The notes under the pieces were generated by a model. It saw only the letters and a program-made list of their open reading frames with translations. It was not told the origin of the DNA and did not search any database. Made by a program: the position numbers and the translations under genes. 64,000 nucleotides of DNA from CAZPHU01 sp964586285. GTDB lineage: Bacteria > Fibrobacterota > Chitinivibrionia > Chitinivibrionales > CAYFVL01. The stretch spans positions 1 to 64,000 of the forward strand of contig CAZPHU010000002.1 in the NCBI GenBank assembly GCA_964586285.1, written 5' to 3'. Shown in pieces: positions 1 to 7,867 of this stretch; the first letter of the stretch is position 1, and every line of letters starts with the position of its first letter.

Positions 1-51
1 GCTTCGTTCGGGACGAAGAAGTCGGAGGTTCAAATCCTCTCACTCCGACCA
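1..51 (+). tRNA. tRNA-Pro(CGG), 3' part only
   Basis: The window opens inside a tRNA. The anticodon stem CTTCG (2-6) pairs with CGAAG (14-18) around the loop TTCGGGA, giving anticodon CGG at 9-11. A 5-nt variable loop follows, then a T stem (24-28 with 36-40) around TTCAAAT, the 3' acceptor strand at 41-47, discriminator A48 and an encoded CCA at 49-51. The acceptor ends in G, so position 1 should be C. A C1-G72 pair with A73 and the GGG run in the anticodon loop are typical of bacterial tRNA-Pro. The D arm and 5' acceptor strand lie outside the window. Confidence 0.93.
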
Positions 52-71
52 TCAGAAAAAAATATAAATCA

Positions 72-110
72 AGCCTGGAGCACTTTCTTTCGGTGTTTCG
101 GGCTTTTTTT
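72..110 (+). terminator. rho-independent terminator after tRNA-Pro
   Basis: A stem of about 12 bp (AGCCTGGAGCAC with GTGTTTCGGGCT, including three G-T wobbles) closes a short loop and is followed directly by seven T residues at 104-110. It lies 20 nt after the tRNA CCA end, so it should end the tRNA transcript before the downstream protein operon. Confidence 0.85.
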
Positions 111-166
111 ATACCCAAACCAGTCTGCAAACCGGTTGGTCGAAAACTATTTTGGTTTAAAGCGAA

Positions 167-955
167 TTGAAAAGCCAATATCGAACACTACACAAATATA
201 TGCCGAAAACAAATGATGGTTTAAGAATAGATTTACTGTCTTATTCAAAGATCGAACAATTATTCGCAGATAAACCTGCGTTGATTTTTCCAGTCGCAGG
301 TCTGGAGCCGTTAGGGGGGCGTGCGGCTGTAGGTGCAAATAACAGATGCTGCGAGCTGATTGCAGCGGCATTGTCTCGGAAAACAGACACTTATCGTACG
401 CCGCTGCTTGCCTACGGATATACCACCCCATATAGTATGTTCGGCGGGTGTAGCGGAATAAAACAACAGATTTTTACTTCTTTGATATACAGTTTGCTTC
501 GAGACTACATTCTCCAGGGAGTTAAATACATTTGTCTGGTGGATAATACCTATGATAATTATGAGCCGTTACTGGGAGCTGTGAAAAGGATAAATCAGAG
601 AGGAAGAGCGAAAGTTTTTATATTTTCATGGCAAAGAGAGCCGGAGATCAGGTCGTTTATAGCGCAAAACTCCCTAGTAAGAGAACCGGGGAGAAGTGAA
701 TACGGTCTGTTATCGCTGTCTTCATTTTGTGCGCCTGAGCTGATTTTCGACAGCCCCGAAAATTCCGAGGCTAAAAGGAACAGCAGCGAATCCTATCAGG
801 TTTGGCGCAGGCGAGGACGAGATCCGCAAAGGTATCGAAAAATGTTTCCGGAAGGGCTTGTTGGTGAAGGAGGATATGATCCGGCTTTTGGAAAAGAGTT
901 GTTTGAGAAGATCATATCCCTGGGGGAGAAAATCATAATACAGACCTGCCGGTGA
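167..955 (+). CDS. creatininase-like protein lacking the metal ligands
   Basis: A 262-residue protein with the overall layout of the creatininase / creatinine amidohydrolase family: an N-terminal FPVAGLEPLGG where the family has PVGSLEQHGPH, a central VDNTYDN where NGHGGN is expected, and a C-terminal GLVGEGGYDP that resembles the family's closing glycine-rich motif. The metal-binding histidine and aspartate positions of these motifs are replaced, so a hydrolase activity is doubtful; only the glutamate of the first motif remains. The listed start is TTG at 167. ATG at 200 is an alternative, and neither has a convincing ribosome binding site. It precedes the M16 pair by 19 nt and is probably co-transcribed. 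The family call is from motif layout, not a search. Confidence 0.7.
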   Translation: MKSQYRTLHKYMPKTNDGLRIDLLSYSKIEQLFADKPALIFPVAGLEPLGGRAAVGANNRCCELIAAALSRKTDTYRTPLLAYGYTTPYSMFGGCSGIKQQIFTSLIYSLLRDYILQGVKYICLVDNTYDNYEPLLGAVKRINQRGRAKVFIFSWQREPEIRSFIAQNSLVREPGRSEYGLLSLSSFCAPELIFDSPENSEAKRNSSESYQVWRRRGRDPQRYRKMFPEGLVGEGGYDPAFGKELFEKIISLGEKIIIQTCR

Positions 956-974
956 AAAGGAATCATAGAATACG

Positions 975-2282
975 ATGAATCTGGATTTAGAAAACACGTC
1001 CTTAGAAAACGGCCTTAAAGTCATAAGCTGTAGGCGAACGGGAGCACCGGTTGTTGCCGTTCAGGTTTGGTACAGGGTAGGAAGCGTCAATGAACACGAC
1101 GGAATACGTGGCGGTACGCATGTGCTGGAGCACATGATGTTTCGCGGCTCCGAACGTTTTGGTCCTCAGGAACATGCCCAAAGAATAAACGATGTTGGCG
1201 GTCACAGCAATGCATTTACCGCCGAGGATGTAACTGCTTATCTAAACAGTGTCCCATCAACGCAGCTCGAAATGGTAATGGCTATGGAAGCCGACCGGAT
1301 GGCCAATCTCACCCTGGACTCGTCGGTTTTTGAGACCGAACGTGCCGTTATTATCGAAGAATATCATACTTACATGAATAATCCGGTCACGAAGGCTTTC
1401 CTGGAATTCAGGAGTGCTTTTTTTGAAGATCATCCATACTCGATAAGTCCTCTGGGACGTCTGGAGGATCTTCAAAATATGTCGGTTAAAATGCTCAGGT
1501 CTTATTACCATAAATGGTATGCTCCCGAAAATGCCGTCCTTGTGGTTGTGGGCGATTTCGAAAGTCATACGGCTGTTTACGAGGCGGCCGAGAGCTATTT
1601 TGGTGCATTGGGCAATAAAGAATATAAATCTGACAATCATGGTAATTTTTCGCTTCCGGCACAGACACCCGGAAGGTGGATGAAAAGAAAAGTGGATTTT
1701 GACGTACCCATGTTGATTGCCGGATTTAAAGCTCCGCCTGCAAACCATACGGCTGGGCTGGCGCTTGATATCATGCAGATGATAGCGGCTCAAGGTGAAA
1801 CAAGCAGAATGCATCGACAACTTGTTCGCCGCTCTTCTCTAGCGGTTATTGCCGGGGGAATGAACCATTTTCTTCGTATGGCCGGTATGAGTCTTTTTTT
1901 TGCTGCATTTACTCCTGAGGTTTCAGTGAAAAAGCTGGATAGGGCTATGACCCGTGTTATAAATGACTTGAGAGAGAAGGGACCGGAGCCAAAAGAGATA
2001 GAAAAGGTGCGTAATGCGATGCTTACAGGTAGATCTTTCGAGCTGTACTCAGCGGAAAACATTTGCCAACGGCTTGGTTATGCCGAGGTTGTTGAAGGAG
2101 ATTATCGTCTCTGGGTTAAACGTCTTGAGGAGCTTCAAAAAATATCGAACGAGCAGCTTTTGAGTGCCGCCGGGACATACTGGGACGATAAGCAGCGTTT
2201 TACGCTTTACCTCAGGCCGCGCCGGATAAAACCCATGATATATATGGCCGGAATTTTACGCAGAATTTTTCCCCGCAGCTAA
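975..2282 (+). CDS. M16 family zinc metallopeptidase, catalytic subunit
   Basis: A 435-residue single-unit M16 peptidase (pitrilysin / mitochondrial processing peptidase family). The inverted zinc motif HxxEH is at residues 49-53 (HVLEH, within GGTHVLEHMMFRG). The downstream ligand region ETERAVIIEEY lies about 75 residues later, as in active members. No signal peptide is visible, so it is likely cytoplasmic or exported by other means. A second M16 gene lacking the zinc motif follows 15 nt later. This is the usual arrangement of bacterial M16B heterodimers, in which one subunit is catalytic and the other supplies the substrate-binding Arg-Tyr pair. Substrates are unknown; short or unfolded peptides are typical for the family. 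Confidence 0.92.
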   Translation: MNLDLENTSLENGLKVISCRRTGAPVVAVQVWYRVGSVNEHDGIRGGTHVLEHMMFRGSERFGPQEHAQRINDVGGHSNAFTAEDVTAYLNSVPSTQLEMVMAMEADRMANLTLDSSVFETERAVIIEEYHTYMNNPVTKAFLEFRSAFFEDHPYSISPLGRLEDLQNMSVKMLRSYYHKWYAPENAVLVVVGDFESHTAVYEAAESYFGALGNKEYKSDNHGNFSLPAQTPGRWMKRKVDFDVPMLIAGFKAPPANHTAGLALDIMQMIAAQGETSRMHRQLVRRSSLAVIAGGMNHFLRMAGMSLFFAAFTPEVSVKKLDRAMTRVINDLREKGPEPKEIEKVRNAMLTGRSFELYSAENICQRLGYAEVVEGDYRLWVKRLEELQKISNEQLLSAAGTYWDDKQRFTLYLRPRRIKPMIYMAGILRRIFPRS

Positions 2283-2297
2283 ACAGGAAGACTTACA

Positions 2298-3626
2298 GTG
2301 GAGATTACATACAAATTTCCTCCTTTTAGGGAGAATGTCCTGCCGAACGGACTCACGGTTATCTGGCTTGAAGACCACGAGCAACCCGTTCTAAAGGTTG
2401 CGCTTCAGGTGCCGACCGGAAAGCAGTACGATCCCGTCAACCGTGAGGGGACGGCGGATCTGGCGGTTGCTCTTGCTCAGAAGGGGACTCTATCACATGA
2501 TGTGGAAGTTTTCTCCGACAGAATAGAAACTGCCGGAGCTCAGATATCCGGCAGTGTGGGGGAACAGATGCTTTCGCTTGATATACATGTGCTGCGCAGC
2601 CAGGCATCCTGTATAGTTCCGCTTTTTTGGGAAATGATTTGCGAACCGGCAATGAACGGCAAGGAATTTGAACGTTTAAAAAAGGAAATGCTTACTGAGT
2701 TGCAGGCCGAATATGCGGATCCCAGTGCGCTTGGTTCAAAACATCTGCAGGCAATGTTATTCGGCAGGAAACATCCCGGCGGTAGAGTTCAAACCACTCA
2801 TTCGGTAAAGCAGGTTTCGTTGGAAGATGTAAGGTGGTTCTGGAATAATTATGTTTTCCCAAAAGGTTCGGTGCTTATAATTGCGGGAGCATTTGACGGT
2901 AAACAGAGAAGTGAATGGGAAGAGCTGTTTTGCAGTTGGAAAACCAACGCTTCAATCAAAGATGTACAGGTGGATTCGAAATCGTTGCCCAAGCGCTCGA
3001 TTATTCGGCTGATCGATAAGCCCGATCTGAGTCAGACAACTATATTTCTGGCAACAAAAACTGTCGGTGAGTTACATCCTGACAAAACAGCGCTCTCTCT
3101 TGGCAACTACATTCTGGGTGGAGGCAACTTTTCAAGTCGTTTGATGAGCCGGGTACGTTCGGAAACAGGTAAAACTTACGGTATCTCCTCTCAACTGTCT
3201 TGCAGCAGGGAATGGGGGATGCTTACAGTCACCACAAATACCCAGAACCGCCAACTTAAAGAAGTTATCACCGTTATTAACGACGTTTTAACGGACACTT
3301 TTGAGAATGGCATTTCCGAAGATGAATTGATAAAGGCCAAGCAATTTTCCATAGGTCATATGGCCTTTGAGTTTGAAGGTGTTCACAATGCGGCAGAAAA
3401 ACTATTATGGCTCAAATTTTACGGAAGAGAAGTCGAGTATATAGAACGGTATGCCTCACGGCTGGAGATGATCGAGAGAGAAATGGTAAATAATGCGTTG
3501 AATGAGCATTTTAAAAGAGACGGCTATGCAATAATCGTGGTTGGAAAACGAGGCGAAATAGAATCCCAGCTTCAGGGTTTCGGTGATATTCATGTCAGGG
3601 GATTCAGGGATGACCCCTATAAATGA
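2298..3626 (+). CDS. M16 family peptidase-like protein, non-catalytic subunit
   Basis: A 442-residue M16-fold protein that has lost HxxEH: the equivalent helix reads TADLAVALAQKG. The C-terminal half keeps the RVRSETGKTYGISS segment, which carries the R...Y residues that bind substrate in M16B partners. The start is GTG at 2298, preceded by AGGAAG about 6 nt upstream, and the gene lies 15 nt behind the catalytic M16 gene. I infer that the two products form one heterodimeric peptidase. The stop overlaps the folK start (ATGA), so translation is coupled into the downstream cofactor genes. Confidence 0.9.
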   Translation: MEITYKFPPFRENVLPNGLTVIWLEDHEQPVLKVALQVPTGKQYDPVNREGTADLAVALAQKGTLSHDVEVFSDRIETAGAQISGSVGEQMLSLDIHVLRSQASCIVPLFWEMICEPAMNGKEFERLKKEMLTELQAEYADPSALGSKHLQAMLFGRKHPGGRVQTTHSVKQVSLEDVRWFWNNYVFPKGSVLIIAGAFDGKQRSEWEELFCSWKTNASIKDVQVDSKSLPKRSIIRLIDKPDLSQTTIFLATKTVGELHPDKTALSLGNYILGGGNFSSRLMSRVRSETGKTYGISSQLSCSREWGMLTVTTNTQNRQLKEVITVINDVLTDTFENGISEDELIKAKQFSIGHMAFEFEGVHNAAEKLLWLKFYGREVEYIERYASRLEMIEREMVNNALNEHFKRDGYAIIVVGKRGEIESQLQGFGDIHVRGFRDDPYK

Positions 3627-4114
3627 GTTTTGTCGCAATTAGTTTGGGAACGAATAAAGGTGATCGGGCCCGGTATATGGAGTCGATGCAAACAGGTATA
3701 GGTGAAATTTTGCAAACTCCGCCTGTTTTTTCGCCTCTCATGGAAACCGAACCGGTTGATGTGGATGAAAATCAGCAGTGGTTTTACAACAGAATCGTAT
3801 GCGGTGAGTATTATAAGACGCCGGAGGAACTTCTTGACAGGTGCTTAAGTCTGGAGCGGTCGCTTGAAAGACAAAGGCCGTATAGATATGCACCTCGCAC
3901 AGCCGATGTCGATATCCTTTTCTTTGGTGAAATTGTAGTTCAATCGCGGCGTTTGACCATACCGCACCCGGCCTTGTTCAAACGCAGGTTTTGTATCGAG
4001 GGACTTGCCCGGATAATACCTGATTTTAGAGTAACAGGTCATAAAAGAACTTTTGGCGAGGAGCTGAAACATATGTCCGAAGAGGTCGCCGGGCAAAGAG
4101 TCTATTTTCATTGA
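3623..4114 (+). CDS. folK: 6-hydroxymethyl-7,8-dihydropterin pyrophosphokinase (HPPK)
   Basis: A 163-residue HPPK of normal length. It transfers pyrophosphate from ATP to 6-hydroxymethyl-dihydropterin in folate synthesis. Visible hallmarks are ISLGTNKGDR at the N-terminus, ETEPVDVDENQQWFYNRI (pterin side), LERQRPYRYAPRTADVDILFF with the Mg-binding DVD, and IPHPALFKRRF. The start ATG overlaps the preceding M16 stop by 4 nt. A deoxynucleoside kinase gene and panC follow. In several bacterial groups folK and the deoxynucleoside kinase are neighbours or even fused, which supports both calls. Confidence 0.96.
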   Translation: MSFVAISLGTNKGDRARYMESMQTGIGEILQTPPVFSPLMETEPVDVDENQQWFYNRIVCGEYYKTPEELLDRCLSLERSLERQRPYRYAPRTADVDILFFGEIVVQSRRLTIPHPALFKRRFCIEGLARIIPDFRVTGHKRTFGEELKHMSEEVAGQRVYFH

Positions 4115-4144
4115 TAATGCGAAGGTTCGAAAGGTATTCGCTAT

Positions 4145-4843
4145 ATGGAGAAAAAGGAGTCGGGACAGCAACCGTTTTCATATTTGTGCATTGAAGGCGT
4201 AATCGGGGCCGGCAAAACCTCACTATGCAGGTTATTGAGCAAACGGTTGAATGCACGAGGTTTGTATGAAGAAGCGGATGAGAATCCGTTTTTGGGAAGT
4301 TTCTATCAAGACCGACATTCGTATGCTTTTCAAACTCAGGTTTGGTTCTTGCTTTCCCGGTATCGTCAGTTGTCGGAAGCCGGGCTTCAGCAGGATCTGT
4401 TTCACCCCGTTACGGTAGCGGATTACATGTTTGCAAAAGATAAGATTTTTGCAACAATCAATCTTGATGAAAATGAGTTGGCCCTATACAGCACAATAGC
4501 ACAGACACTCGAAACCAAAATTCCCCGCCCCGACTATGTAGTTTACCTGCAGGTATCCACGGAAGTATTGCTAAAAAGAATAGAAATGAGGGGCAGAGAT
4601 TATGAAACCAATATAAGCCCATCCTATATCGCTGCGCTAAACGAGGCGTATAATCATTTCTTTTTCCATTATACTCAGTCTCCATTGTTGATTTTGAATA
4701 CGAATGAGATCGATTTCGTAAATAACCCCGACGATTTCGAGGAGATTTACAAACAGATAATAAATATAAGGCACGGAAGTGCATTTTATCACCCTCTGGG
4801 AAGCGGCAAAAACACAAAAAACAGGAAAGACCGGATATCATGA
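4145..4843 (+). CDS. deoxynucleoside kinase (dNK family)
   Basis: A 232-residue kinase of the deoxynucleoside / deoxyguanosine-deoxyadenosine kinase family, which phosphorylates deoxynucleosides for salvage. The P-loop GVIGAGKTS is near residue 20. EEADENPFLGSFYQD carries the substrate-binding glutamate, and VTVADYMFAKDKIFA occupies the place of the family's DRS-like motif, here as ADY. PDYVVYLQVSTEVLLKRIEMRGRDYE contains the LID arginines. It sits 30 nt after folK and its stop overlaps the panC start by 4 nt. Substrate preference cannot be read from sequence alone. Confidence 0.9.
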   Translation: MEKKESGQQPFSYLCIEGVIGAGKTSLCRLLSKRLNARGLYEEADENPFLGSFYQDRHSYAFQTQVWFLLSRYRQLSEAGLQQDLFHPVTVADYMFAKDKIFATINLDENELALYSTIAQTLETKIPRPDYVVYLQVSTEVLLKRIEMRGRDYETNISPSYIAALNEAYNHFFFHYTQSPLLILNTNEIDFVNNPDDFEEIYKQIINIRHGSAFYHPLGSGKNTKNRKDRIS

Positions 4844-5697
4844 GAATAGTTAAACATCCTGTGGATATGCGAAACCTGAGTCTTACACTTCAGCGCACCG
4901 GAAAGAGAGTGGGATTCGTACCTACGATGGGAGCTTTACACCAGGGGCACCTTTCGCTTCTGAAACTTGCTGAAGAGCAATCGGATGTCTCCGTGATGAG
5001 TATATTTGTCAATCCGACTCAGTTTGGTCCTGCCGAGGACTACAGCCGATATCCTCGTCCGTTCGAAGAAGATTGCCGGCTTGCGGAGAGTGCGGGCTGC
5101 GACATTTTGTTTGTACCCGATAAAAACCTGATGTATCCTCATGGGTTTCAGACTTTTGTAACTGTAGATGAAATCTCAAAGAAGCTTGAAGGAGCCGTGA
5201 GGCCAGATCATTTTCGAGGGGTGACTACCGTGGTTATGAAGCTGTTCAATATCATTCTTCCTCAAGTTGCCGTTTTCGGCCAAAAGGATGCGCAGCAGGT
5301 TATTGTAATAAAGCGTATGATTCAGGACCTTATGATCCCGGTTGAAATATTGGTTAAACCAACAATGCGTGAACCGGACGGATTGGCAATCAGCTCGAGG
5401 AATGTATATTTAAGTGAAAATGAAAGGGCAGAGGCTGCAGGCATATACTCCGCTCTTCAAGCGGTTGAAAAAGCCTTTTCTAAAGGAGAGAAAAAAGCCG
5501 ATACTCTGAAAATGATGATTGAAGAGAAGCTTAGCCGGGCGCGATTTTTGCATGTAGAATATGCCGCTATTGTGGATATGCATGATTTGGAGCCGTTAAA
5601 GCGGATTGAAAAGAAGGCTTTAGTGGCCGTCGCGTGCAAAACCGACGAAACTCAAACACGATTAATAGATAACATTGCACTGGGAGGTTCATTCTGA
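4840..5697 (+). CDS. panC: pantothenate synthetase (pantoate--beta-alanine ligase)
   Basis: A 285-residue PanC, which condenses pantoate and beta-alanine with ATP to form pantothenate on the way to coenzyme A. The HIGH-like motif appears in VPTMGALHQGHLSLL, followed by FVNPTQFGPAEDYSRYPR (pantoate pocket), DHFRGVTTVVMKLFN, and VFGQKDAQQ with AISSRNVYL (ATP site, KMSKS-like position). The ATG overlaps the upstream kinase stop (ATGA). The stop TGA in turn overlaps a probable CTG start of the GH13 gene. Confidence 0.97.
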   Translation: MRIVKHPVDMRNLSLTLQRTGKRVGFVPTMGALHQGHLSLLKLAEEQSDVSVMSIFVNPTQFGPAEDYSRYPRPFEEDCRLAESAGCDILFVPDKNLMYPHGFQTFVTVDEISKKLEGAVRPDHFRGVTTVVMKLFNIILPQVAVFGQKDAQQVIVIKRMIQDLMIPVEILVKPTMREPDGLAISSRNVYLSENERAEAAGIYSALQAVEKAFSKGEKKADTLKMMIEEKLSRARFLHVEYAAIVDMHDLEPLKRIEKKALVAVACKTDETQTRLIDNIALGGSF

Positions 5698-6980
5698 GTA
5701 GGTTTAAACAGACCCCGCTGATTTATAATTTGTTCCCGCGTCATTTCAGGCGCATCGAAGAATGGACCGGTGTTCTTGATCATGCCGCCAAGATGGGCTT
5801 TAATCTTCTATTCGTAAACCCATTTCATGAAACGGGCTTTTCAGGCAGCCTTTATGCGGTAAAGAATTATTACAAAATAAATCCTATGTTTTTAGCACCG
5901 GGAAGTGATCCAACCGATTGGAGTCCAATTAAGGAATTCGTTGAGCAGTGCCAAAAAAGAGGCATACGTGTGGTGATGGATTTGGTAATAAACCATACTT
6001 CAATAGACTCGATTCTGGTCGAGAAACATCCGGATTGGTATCTCAGAGATGAAAAGGGGAAGGTAAAAAGCCCCTACGCAATAGATCCCGCCGATGAAAA
6101 TAAAATAACCGTTTGGGGTGATCTGGCGGAAATCGACAATATGAACAGTCCCGATCGTGAATCGCTTTGGGATTATTGGGATAAACTAATCGCATTTTTT
6201 CAGGAGATGGACATTTTCATTTACCGATGCGATGCGGCATATCAGGTTCCCTCGCAGTTATGGAACCATTTGATCTCGAGGGCAAAAAAACGCAACGAAG
6301 AGACGCGTTTCCTTGCCGAAACCCTTGGTTGCAGGCTGGAGGAGATTGAGGCACTTGCCGATGCCGGGTTTGATTATCTTTTCAATTCGTCCAAATGGTG
6401 GAATTTCGATGAAACATGGGCAATAGAACAGCATGAGGCCAATGGAAAAATAGCACCAAGTTTCAGTTTCCCCGAATCTCACGACACCGAGAGGCTTGCT
6501 TCCGAGTCGGGAGGTAAACTCTCAGAGCAGAAGGCAAGATATCTTTTTGCAGCTCTTTTCTCCGAAGGGCTGCTGATGCCGATGGGTTTTGAATACGGCG
6601 CACGTAACAGAATGGATGTCGTAAAAGGTACCCCTGAAGATGCAAAAGAAAATATTGCCTGGAATCTTACCGATTGGATCACCAAAATAAACCAGATCAA
6701 AAAGACACACCCTGTTCTTAAGGAAGAGGGACATTGGGAGGCAATCAGTTCCCTTGAAGCTAATTTTGTTTTTCTCAGGAAACGATCGAGTTTCGGAGCC
6801 GCTCCAATGATTGTCGGAGTGAATAAGGAGTTTCACCCATGGGAGTTGCATTTAAATGATATCCCGGATGAGATAAAGGGCAAGAAAATGATCCGTCCTT
6901 TCCATGATCCGGACACCGTAGATATAATGGCCGGTCCAATCGCGCTGACCGAACGGGAAATAGTTATCTGGTTTGAATAA
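5694..6980 (+). CDS. GH13 alpha-amylase family enzyme (GlgE/maltosyltransferase-like)
   Basis: Numbered from a proposed CTG start at 5694 (428 residues), all four GH13 conserved regions are present: DLVINHTS, YRCDAAY (nucleophile D180), FLAETLG (acid E209) and ESHDTER (transition-state D264). The compact size and the phrases NPFHETGFSGSLYAVK and FDYLFNSSKWWNF fit a small maltosyltransferase/GlgE-like branch acting on alpha-1,4-glucans. Subfamily and reaction are inferred. There is no signal peptide, so the protein is cytoplasmic. No ATG, GTG or TTG precedes the TTG at 5730, yet the reading frame upstream encodes TPLIYNLFPRHF, which looks like the family N-terminus. GGGAGG at 5682-5687 is placed ideally for CTG at 5694, overlapping the panC stop (CTGA). 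Confidence 0.88.
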   Translation: MSRFKQTPLIYNLFPRHFRRIEEWTGVLDHAAKMGFNLLFVNPFHETGFSGSLYAVKNYYKINPMFLAPGSDPTDWSPIKEFVEQCQKRGIRVVMDLVINHTSIDSILVEKHPDWYLRDEKGKVKSPYAIDPADENKITVWGDLAEIDNMNSPDRESLWDYWDKLIAFFQEMDIFIYRCDAAYQVPSQLWNHLISRAKKRNEETRFLAETLGCRLEEIEALADAGFDYLFNSSKWWNFDETWAIEQHEANGKIAPSFSFPESHDTERLASESGGKLSEQKARYLFAALFSEGLLMPMGFEYGARNRMDVVKGTPEDAKENIAWNLTDWITKINQIKKTHPVLKEEGHWEAISSLEANFVFLRKRSSFGAAPMIVGVNKEFHPWELHLNDIPDEIKGKKMIRPFHDPDTVDIMAGPIALTEREIVIWFE

Positions 6981-7266
6981 GAAAGATCTCACACCAACAA
7001 CTATAAGAGTGGGCGTGTCCCTCTTGCGATGACAAAGTATCTTATCCACTTCTATGGCATATGGTATTAATGGAGTTTTGGGCCGTCGTCTTTGTTGTGT
7101 TATTTGGATGATCATGTACTTTATTTCATTCATTCAGGCTCCGAAAAGACTTGAAACAACTCGAGTCTCTTTCGGACATCTCTCGATGCATTACTGATAT
7201 GAAGATTTCACGTCTGGAACCTACCATTAAGCCTTTGAGCTTTCAGCTAAAACAGGTGAAATTCGT

Positions 7267-7338
7267 GTGGTTAAGGGCAGGGGATGCGGCGCCTGTTCAT
7301 CCTGTTCGAGTTGTAAAAGCAGCGTTTATAGGTACTAA
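7267..7338 (+). CDS. candidate Cys-rich small peptide (RiPP-precursor-like)
   Basis: A 23-codon frame from GTG 7267 to TAA 7336-7338 encodes a peptide with four cysteines in a CxxCxxCxxC pattern (GCGACSSCSSCKSS) and the C-terminus SVYRY. AGGTGA at 7254-7259 gives a well-placed ribosome binding site. The stop lies 23 nt before the ATG of the Nif11-type gene, as in an operon. The same frame is open upstream to 7231 (FELSAKTGEIRVVKG), and a single-base change near 7231 would join it to ATG 7199 (MKISRLEPTIKP). That would make a 46-residue leader-core precursor. It may therefore be a frameshifted or mis-sequenced gene rather than a 23-mer. It could also be chance, since the DNA is locally repetitive (TGTTC units). 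Confidence 0.35.
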   Translation: MVKGRGCGACSSCSSCKSSVYRY

Positions 7339-7361
7339 GATAAACCAGGGAGAGAAGAATT

Positions 7362-7619
7362 ATGCCGATGATTGATGCGCGGAATTTCCTAAAATCATTA
7401 CCGGTAAATAACAATCTGCGGGAAGAACTCAATCGGGCGACTTCCCGTAAGGAGATGTTATCCATTTTAAAAGATGCATCCTTTGATTTTACATTTGATG
7501 AAATTGATGAAGCCTACAGGGCTTTGCTTGTGCAATGTCAGAATGAGGAAATAGCGGGCCATTTAGAGGAGATAAAGAACTGGTGGGATTTGCTGGTGGC
7601 GTATACTCCAGATAGATAA
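7362..7619 (+). CDS. Nif11-domain small protein
   Basis: An 85-residue protein whose first ~60 residues match the Nif11 / nitrile-hydratase-like leader domain: ARNFLKSLPVNNNLREEL, then SRKEMLSILKDASFDFTFDEIDEAY. In many bacteria this domain is the leader of ribosomally made, modified peptides; it also occurs as small stand-alone proteins. Here there is no Gly-Gly cleavage motif and no Cys-rich core. The tail is helical and tryptophan-containing (IKNWWDLLVAYTPDR). A good ribosome binding site (AGGGAGAGAAG) precedes the ATG. The Cys-rich frame directly upstream is the obvious partner candidate. No RiPP-modifying enzyme lies within several kilobases. Confidence 0.75.
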   Translation: MPMIDARNFLKSLPVNNNLREELNRATSRKEMLSILKDASFDFTFDEIDEAYRALLVQCQNEEIAGHLEEIKNWWDLLVAYTPDR

Positions 7620-7867
7620 ACATACTGGAGATCAGTAATTTAAGGCTGCTTCTATGTAAGTGCTGATTTTTGAAACCGGATATTTCGGGCGCAGTTTACG
7701 ATTGCTAAAATTGTTCCGTTTTGTATTTCTACTGTAATGACCATGAGACAATTAGCAGTGTCCAGTGCGTAGTTTCATGTTGTCTGTAGTTGCCGGTACA
7801 GTGCCTATGTAAATCACATCGTTTGTCGTTCTCTTTATCTCTTGCCGAATTATTTAAGCCTTCGGTT

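Noticed and set aside
7151..7375. 74-codon plus frame from TTG 7151
   Set aside because: No ribosome site, and beyond ~7230 it reads as noise (AAPVHPVRVVKAAF). The meaningful reading is the other frame (Cys-rich) after 7231. I keep only its possible role as a leader part in the findings.
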